A DNA stretch of 7,961 nucleotides from Chloroflexota bacterium (lineage in GTDB: Bacteria > Chloroflexota > Anaerolineae > J102): positions 1 through 7,961 of the forward strand of contig PIVW01000276.1 of NCBI GenBank assembly GCA_003353825.1, in the 5' to 3' direction. Within the stretch, counting starts at the first letter, position 1, and every line of letters starts with the position of its first letter. The notes under the pieces are model-generated. The model had not been told where the DNA came from and ran no database searches. It was given only the letters and a program-made list of their open reading frames with translations. Below are positions 1 to 5,500 of the stretch, in pieces. The translations under genes were made by a program, and so were the position numbers.

Positions 1-1
1 C

Positions 2-2251
2 TCAGAGGACTTGGGCAGCCACCTCACCGCTCCCACCACCGTCGACCTTACATGGGTACGACCCAGCGACGGCAGTGGCAACGTCGATATCTGGGTGGCC
101 GTCGATCAGTTCACCAACACCCTGCCCAGCGGCAACAAGACCGTATCCGGCAACAGCTACAGCGCTTCCATCAGCGGCGCCGGCACCTGGTACGTCCATC
201 TCTCCACCGTCGACAGCACCGGCAACCAGACCAGCGACCACTTCGGACCCTGGTACGCCGGCACAGGGGGCGCCCTCCTTCAAGCCAACAACACCCACCT
301 CAACGCCGATTCCTGGCGCAGTTCCATCCGTGTCGATGGCTTCATCGATGTCGCCAATGGTGAATGGGATCCCGAAACCGAACTGCTTGGCAGCGATCCC
401 CGACCCACAGGTGTCTACGACCTCTTCTCCTCCTGGGATGGCGATTATCTCTACTACGGTTGGCAGGGACCTTTCTGGGGGCCGCACGGCCATGGTTACA
501 TCCACCTCGACACCCAGCCCGGCGGCTCGCCCACCGCCTATCTCAATGATGACTTGACCCTGCCCTTCGATGCAGACTTTGTGATCGTCAACGGTTTTAA
601 TGGCCACACCCTTCTCCGCCATGTCTCGGACCAGCAATGGGAGACTGTTTCAGATCCCCACTTCCTCGGCGTGCATGGCGGCAATGGCGATACCGAAATA
701 CGTATCTCCCGCAACGCTGTTAATGCGGACGGCGCTGTGCAAATCGTGGCTTCGGTCATGGATGAAAGTGGCTCTGTCTTCAGTGTCTTGCCCGCAGCCC
801 TCAATCCTGTAGCAGGACCCTGGGCAACGGCCTACCACTGGGACAAGCTCTCGCAAGATGTCACTCCCAACGCAGGACAGCCTGATGCCCACCACGTGCA
901 GGTTCGCATCAGTAGTCCCGACATCCTTGGCCGACCGCTTGGTCCAAACAGCCGGGTTCGCTATCACTTCCGAGTCAACAACGAAGATGTCGAGCCCCTG
1001 GATCAGGCAGTTCTGATTATCTCAGGCAGCGATGGCTTGCTGTTCGAAAGCGTAGAGGGCTTGCTCTCTGCCCAGACTTTACCCCAATCCGACCGCTGGT
1101 TCATCGACTTGGGCACCCTCGAGCCCGGTGCACGCACGCCCATCGTCCTGACCGCACGTATCGCTTCCGACCTGATAGATACTGACACGATCACAGTCAC
1201 GGCTGAGATACAGTCCCATCACTCACCCAGCGAACCCGACCTCTCTTACCACAGCTTGAGCCATGCCGTCGACAGCCAAGTCCCCATCGTACGCATCAAT
1301 TTACCAGATGAAAATGGCACGCTACGTTCGGGGCGACAACAGGTAGGAGGATCAGCCAGCGATCCAAATGGTGTAGGAATCGCCCGTGTGCATGTACAGG
1401 TGAATGGCGGCGCCTGGTTGCCGGCACAAGGTCATAAGACCTGGCGGGCTGAGATCGATGTTCCCGACGAAGGCGTAATCACGCTGGTTGCTCGGGCTAT
1501 CGATCTTTATGGCCATGTCAGTGAGCTGGCAACGATGCCAATCACGATTGACAACACAGGTCCTGGGGCGACGCTAGACTTTAGCGAGCAGGTATTGATT
1601 GGAACGAGGACGCAACTGGTCGGTTCAGCCTTTGATCCCTTCCCTGCCACGGGTGATATCCAGAACGTACAAGTGCAAGTCGATGATGATCTCTGGATAT
1701 TAGCGAATCTAAGACAAATCCAAGCTGACAATGAATTAACTTCTTGGTATCTGAACTGGCGCTTGCCCGCCGAACAAGGTGTACAGCACACACTGCGTGT
1801 CCGTGCAGAAGATATTGCCGGTAATATCGGCCCTGCCTCGGAACCCACCCTTGTAACTGTCGATAGCATCGATCCGACTTCGGATATCCTCTCACCCGAG
1901 CCCGGTAACGTGTTCTCCGGCGATACCATCCTCGTTTGGGGTCAGGCGTGGGATGGTTGGGGGCTCACTCAAGTGGATGTTTCGCCTACTGCTGGGCGTC
2001 CCTGGCAACCGGCACTCCTTGGAGAGGATGCTCGCACTCTGCTAGACAGCCTGGGCATCGGTGGTGTACCCTCTGCTGATGAACTGCCCGAGGGCAGCGA
2101 AGTCTGGGCAATCGAGCTAGCAGTTCGGGATGAAAATCTGGCCATTCGTAGTCGCGCCACCGACCTGGCGGGCAATGTCGAAGTCCTTGGGACACCCGTG
2201 CGCGTCAGCCAGGCGCCCAACCGCATCTTGCTGCCACTGATCCTGCAATAA
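2..2251 (+). CDS. C-terminal part of a large secreted modular protein (Fn3-like, DOMON/CBM9-like, DUF11-like, three Ig-like repeats), 5' partial
   Basis: The frame is open from the left edge (codon at base 2) to TAA at 2249-2251, giving 749 visible residues. The true start lies upstream. The TTG at 11 is not a credible start because it falls inside a beta-domain and has no signal peptide behind it. In order there is an Fn3-like segment ending in HFGPWYAG (bases 2-280), a DOMON/CBM9-like domain (302-853), a DUF11-like segment (about 890-1210), three Ig-like repeats (1268-2206) and the tail ILLPLILQ. There are no cysteines and no catalytic motif, so the visible part looks like a binding or structural surface protein. 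The tail resembles those I know from secreted Chloroflexota proteins. A substrate cannot be named. The gene may be a paralogue of its downstream neighbour, which has the same Ig-like repeat type. That it is coding is sure; the individual domain names are tentative. Confidence 0.93.
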   Translation, partial: SEDLGSHLTAPTTVDLTWVRPSDGSGNVDIWVAVDQFTNTLPSGNKTVSGNSYSASISGAGTWYVHLSTVDSTGNQTSDHFGPWYAGTGGALLQANNTHLNADSWRSSIRVDGFIDVANGEWDPETELLGSDPRPTGVYDLFSSWDGDYLYYGWQGPFWGPHGHGYIHLDTQPGGSPTAYLNDDLTLPFDADFVIVNGFNGHTLLRHVSDQQWETVSDPHFLGVHGGNGDTEIRISRNAVNADGAVQIVASVMDESGSVFSVLPAALNPVAGPWATAYHWDKLSQDVTPNAGQPDAHHVQVRISSPDILGRPLGPNSRVRYHFRVNNEDVEPLDQAVLIISGSDGLLFESVEGLLSAQTLPQSDRWFIDLGTLEPGARTPIVLTARIASDLIDTDTITVTAEIQSHHSPSEPDLSYHSLSHAVDSQVPIVRINLPDENGTLRSGRQQVGGSASDPNGVGIARVHVQVNGGAWLPAQGHKTWRAEIDVPDEGVITLVARAIDLYGHVSELATMPITIDNTGPGATLDFSEQVLIGTRTQLVGSAFDPFPATGDIQNVQVQVDDDLWILANLRQIQADNELTSWYLNWRLPAEQGVQHTLRVRAEDIAGNIGPASEPTLVTVDSIDPTSDILSPEPGNVFSGDTILVWGQAWDGWGLTQVDVSPTAGRPWQPALLGEDARTLLDSLGIGGVPSADELPEGSEVWAIELAVRDENLAIRSRATDLAGNVEVLGTPVRVSQAPNRILLPLILQ
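302..853 (+). other. DOMON/CBM9-like beta-sandwich domain in the first protein
   Basis: About 184 residues run from NADSWRSS to WDKLS. The signs of this fold are an opening RVDGFIDVANGEWDPE stretch, then GSDPRPTGVYDLFSSWDGDY and LYYGWQG, then a HLDTQPGG turn and LPFDADFVIVNG. A central 'W-D-x-D-x-L-Y-x-x-W-x-G' strand followed by 'Y-x-x-x-D-T-x-P-G-G' is typical of DOMON/CBM9-like domains, many of which bind sugars, haem or other ligands. The ligand here is unknown. The assignment rests on recall of the family pattern, not on a search. Confidence 0.45.
890..1210 (+). other. DUF11/CARDB-like beta segment in the first protein
   Basis: The segment has the run VRYHFRVNNEDVEPL, then a central strand with LLFES, then the phrase IDLGTLEPGARTPIVLTARI. 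The order 'unbounded strand, N-x-x, then L-G-x-L-x-P-G' is what DUF11 and CARDB spacer domains show in bacterial surface proteins. It probably acts as a stalk between the DOMON-like domain and the Ig repeats. No binding residue can be pointed out. Confidence 0.4.
1268..2206 (+). other. Three tandem Ig-like repeats
   Basis: Three repeats of about 95-115 residues begin at VDSQVP (1268), IDNTGP (1547) and VDSIDP (1859). Each carries a G-x-A-x-D/W turn early on (GSASDP, GSAFDP, GQAWDG) and ends in an 'R-A-x-D-x-x-G-x-V/I' strand (RAIDLYGHV, RAEDIAGNI, RATDLAGNV). This is the Ig-like type common in bacterial adhesins and surface stalks. The same boundary phrase returns near the end of the second gene at 7882-7902. 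Confidence 0.7.
2219..2248 (+). other. Hydrophobic C-terminal tail NRILLPLILQ
   Basis: The last ten residues form a short hydrophobic block around LPL, placed directly after the last Ig-like repeat and a short SQAP linker. It is too short for a membrane helix, has no LPXTG motif and no basic tail. Secreted proteins of Chloroflexota often end in variants such as 'YLPLVLR', as far as I recall. A sorting or surface-attachment role is inference. Confidence 0.5.
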
Positions 2252-2256
2252 AATGA

Positions 2257-2266
2257 AAGTTAACTT
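2257..2266. repeat. 10-bp perfect palindrome AAGTTAACTT
   Basis: AAGTTAACTT is its own reverse complement and lies 5 bases after the stop codon of the first gene. It could be a protein-binding site or chance in AT-rich DNA; nothing in the sequence decides this. Confidence 0.3.
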
Positions 2267-2282
2267 ATTAATCCGGTAATAA
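2265..2282. repeat. Inverted repeat TTATTA-ATCCGG-TAATAA
   Basis: Two perfect 6-base arms surround a 6-base spacer. The AT-only arms would make a weak RNA stem, so a dimeric protein-binding site is as likely as a hairpin. It overlaps the AAGTTAACTT palindrome by two bases. The AATCCGG core recurs at 2360-2366. Confidence 0.35.
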
Positions 2283-2309
2283 CAACCTGACAGATCCGCC
2301 GGGAGATGT

Positions 2310-2330
2310 ACGACCGCCTACAGCGGTCGT
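2310..2330 (+). repeat. Perfect 8-bp hairpin, possible transcript end structure
   Basis: ACGACCGC (2310-2317) and GCGGTCGT (2323-2330) are exact reverse complements around a 5-base loop CTACA. Six of the eight pairs are G-C. No T-run follows, so it is not a classical intrinsic terminator alone. It may act with the stem at 2352, or stabilise the 3' end of the upstream transcript. Confidence 0.5.
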
Positions 2331-2351
2331 CACCCACGGCTACTAAACAGC

Positions 2352-2373
2352 GCCGGATCAATCCGGCTATTTT
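2352..2373 (+). terminator. Probable Rho-independent terminator after the first gene
   Basis: GCCGGA (2352-2357) pairs with TCCGGC (2362-2367) across the tetraloop TCAA, and the stem is followed at once by TATTTT. A six-pair stem with five G-C pairs plus a T-rich tail fits a modest intrinsic terminator. It sits about 100 bases past the stop codon at 2251 and 55 bases ahead of the next start, which suggests the two genes are transcribed separately. Confidence 0.5.
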
Positions 2374-2413
2374 CCCTTCCGTACAAAACCGCGTTTCTTC
2401 CAATTTCTTCTGT

Positions 2414-2418
2414 GAGGA
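2414..2418 (+). promoter_or_regulatory. Ribosome-binding site GAGGA for the second gene
   Basis: GAGGA lies nine bases ahead of ATG 2428. It follows an in-frame TGA at 2413-2415, which bounds the gene upstream. Together with the signal-peptide-like N-terminus, this fixes ATG 2428 as the start. Confidence 0.75.
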
Positions 2419-2427
2419 TCCACACAC

Positions 2428-2508
2428 ATGCTTCAATCACGCCGACTCATACTATTTACACTTTCGTTGCTGGTCACTTTAGCCATCTCAGGCGGCCTTG
2501 TTCTGGCA
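2428..2508 (+). other. Signal peptide or N-terminal membrane anchor
   Basis: Residues 1-27 have a short basic start (SRR at 4-6), a hydrophobic core from L7 to L26 and a small residue at A27. V25-L26-A27 could serve as a signal-peptidase I site. There is no cysteine, so a lipoprotein signal is excluded. If uncleaved, it would be a first membrane helix. Confidence 0.8.
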
Positions 2509-5500
2509 CTCAACAGCACCGGCGAACCCACAACGGAAGCAACCATCATCGCTGCCCTCGAACGCGCTCGCGCCCTGGACAGCTACCATGTGGTCGCTGA
2601 CTCTCGCCAGAATTTGATCCCCCTGCCTACCGCCGCCAACATCGGTCAGGGCGATCAGACCTCCTCCGTACGCGTACTTGGAGATATCACGCAGGGAGAG
2701 CAGATCGACGGATCCGCCGATCTACGCGCCCGCTTGCAAGTGCATGCAGACGCAGCCGCCGATCCTGTAGAATTCGTGCTGGCTGATGGCAGCGCCTACG
2801 TGGGTTACCAGGGGCGCTGGCAGCAGATCGAAGAGCAGCCAGGCAGTGTCGCACCTGGTGGGGATTATCTCAGCTATCTGGATGCCATTAAAAATGTGGT
2901 TGAACTCGAGGCTGCCAATACGGCCGAAGGCATGTACCGGCGCTTCGCCTTCGAGTTGGATGGCAAACGCTATGCCCAATTCCAACTTCAGCAGATGGAA
3001 CAGAATATGGCCGGGCGCCTTCCCCAAGGCGTGCAGCTCAAACCTAGCCCCGCCCTGCAGAACATGGTCGGGCAGGGTGAGTTGTGGCTGGACGAGAGTG
3101 GTTTACCCCGCCGCCAGATTCTGGATATCAACATGCCTGCTGTGAGCGAGAACTTCGATGCCAGGGTAGACATGGTCATCGACTATTCACGGTTTGGTAA
3201 ACCGATCCCCGGCATCGAGATACCGCAACCAGTCGGCGAGAACGGTGCGCTGGTCATGCCGGATAGCAATACAGACCCCGCCTTGACCGACAACCAATCT
3301 CCGTCTGTCATGATGACGCTTACGCAATCGTTGAAACCTGTGTCGTCAGGTCTGATACCCGGCTTGATTGCGTTGCCTTTGTTGGTCCTGGCGCTGCTTC
3401 TGATCAAGCGTCGTCGCGCCCTTTACATGGCTGTGGCGTCGACTATGGTGGTGCTCATGGTCGGGCAACCATTGCTGCAGGTCGGGCAATTCGCCCTGTT
3501 CGAGCAACGCTCGGCCGAAGCCGCGCCTGTCGACGAAGCCCTGCAAAGCATGGGGTTGCTCCCCGCAGCACGACCGGCAGAAGATGACAATACTTCACTG
3601 CACAGCGAATCGAATCGCCTTGCCGCAACCACGACTTTGCAGGATTGCCGCACACTCTATGTCGATGCTGGTAGCAATCCATCAGGCGATGACGATGGAG
3701 ATGGCCTGACCAATGAAGTCGAATGGTGTTTGGGGACAGATTATAACGATGTAGATACGGATGGGGATTTTATCACCGACACGGTCGAGCTACAGGGGTT
3801 CACATTGGCCAACGAATCCTGGCGCTCAGATCCCATGAATTCAGACAGCAACGACGACGGCGTGGACGATGGCCTGGAGTGGGAGCCCATTCTCACCAGT
3901 GACACCTACACAGGCACCGACACCTTTACCGACTACGACAACGATGGTGTACCCAACCTCTGGGATGCCGATAACGACGATGATGGCGTGCCCGACGATC
4001 AGGATATCTCACCCTATGAGGTCACCGGCTATCGCCCCAGCTTTGATCTGGCCGTCACAAGTCACGCCACCGATACCACAGTTTACGTCGACATCCACGT
4101 ACAGCCTGAGATCACCACACATCTGCGCTATGGTCTCACAACGCTTGACTGGCCCAGCGATGACAAAGGTCAGATTCAGGATCGAAATGCTTCCAGCGAT
4201 GACATTACCCTGATACCGGTCTTGACCATCGCCAGTACGATCTCCCCCTCACTCGCATCCGAATACGCGATGGTGTCTAGTCCTGTCAGTTCGACCGATC
4301 TCAGTCTGGGATACGATTTATGGGTACCCTTGCAACCTGTTGCCGCCGCGGGCAATATCTACGCCTTCAGCGCTCGTCTCGCCTTCATTTCATCTGAGGC
4401 AGATAATGGCATCAACCTCACAGGTGGCAAGATCTTGTGGCTGGCCAAGGCTGTGTTAGATAGTTGCGCTGCCAGTGACACTGATAGCTGCCTCTCTATG
4501 ACGACCGAGGATTCGGTCGTCGCCACTTACTATGATGGCTTGATACGGGTGAGTGGGCTCAATGTCTCTGGCAATAAAAACGCACAAATCGGGCTCTTCG
4601 GTACCAGTTCGCCCGAAGTTAGTACCGATCCGAATGTGGATGATGAAGACAAAGTTATGTTTACCTTGATGGCGGCGGGGTTAGGGGGCTCGTTCCTGTA
4701 CTATGTGAATTCAGACCTTGATCAGATAGAGACCAATTTCAGTGACGAGACCGCCGAGTCCCCCTTTAGCAACACCTGGGGCATCGATCCTTCGATTATG
4801 TATGTGGATGTGAACACCTATAGCCATCGTGACCTCGCCCTGGCCTCCACCACACAGACCAACACCGTCCAATTCCTTGATAGCAATTATGTTGGCTGTA
4901 CGATAAACACCACAGCTCAATACACACCCACCATCGCTTCCGCCTATCAAGAAACAACCGGAAGCATGAATTCCAGTGATCCACGTGTAACCATCACTAA
5001 TGCGGACCCTTCAGAAACCTCGTCGGCGCCGTTGCAGTTCAGCCTGCCCTTGGGTGAAGCTTCAACATACACGTGGCGACTGGTGCAAATGACGAGTTAT
5101 GGTTGCAGTGCAGAGGGCAATGGCGATGCAACATGGGCAACGCTGACAGAGACGGAAGCGATCTACGAACTGGATCGCCGCTATCCTGATGTGGCAGATG
5201 CATCCTGGTTGGGCATGGTGCAGCGCCTCTTTCTCGTGTACTATGTTGGCATCGGCAACAAGATATTGGTGAATGGCTCGGTCAATTACTCCGCTGATGA
5301 AACCGCTCCCGAAGATGCTTTTTCTACCTTTATTGATAATAGTGAAACAAGCATGCCCAGTTATGTACGGAAAGTCTATGATATTGATTCTCTATATCTC
5401 GACGTAAACACAGTAGGTCCGGGCGACGCCTTGCGCGACTGGGCAAAAGACCTGAGTGGTAATGCCGACTGGTATATAGGTGGCGATATTGCAGGTCAAT

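Noticed and set aside
2..637. Open frame of 211 codons on the minus strand
   Set aside because: It lies fully inside the first gene on the opposite strand, starts internally, and is a low-complexity G/V/A-rich translation typical of an antisense shadow of GC-rich coding DNA.
2253..2282. Possible promoter (ATGAAA, 18 bases, TAATAA) for the second gene
   Set aside because: Matches to the -35 and -10 consensus are only 4/6 and 3/6. The -10 part is also one arm of the inverted repeat, and about 145 bases of leader would follow. Too weak to annotate.
2219..2460. One giant gene broken by a frameshift between the two CDSs
   Set aside because: The first protein ends in a recognisable tail, and the gap has several stops and a terminator-like stem. 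The second frame begins with its own ribosome-binding site and signal peptide.
2428..2520. Lipoprotein signal for the LolA-like protein
   Set aside because: LolA/LppX relatives are often lipoproteins, but the first cysteine is residue 407, so no lipobox exists.
3869..4213. Plus-strand open frame of 114 codons in another frame
   Set aside because: It overlaps the TSP3 coding region of the giant gene. Its P/T-rich composition comes from frame-shifted reading of Asp/Gly repeats, and there is no ribosome-binding site.
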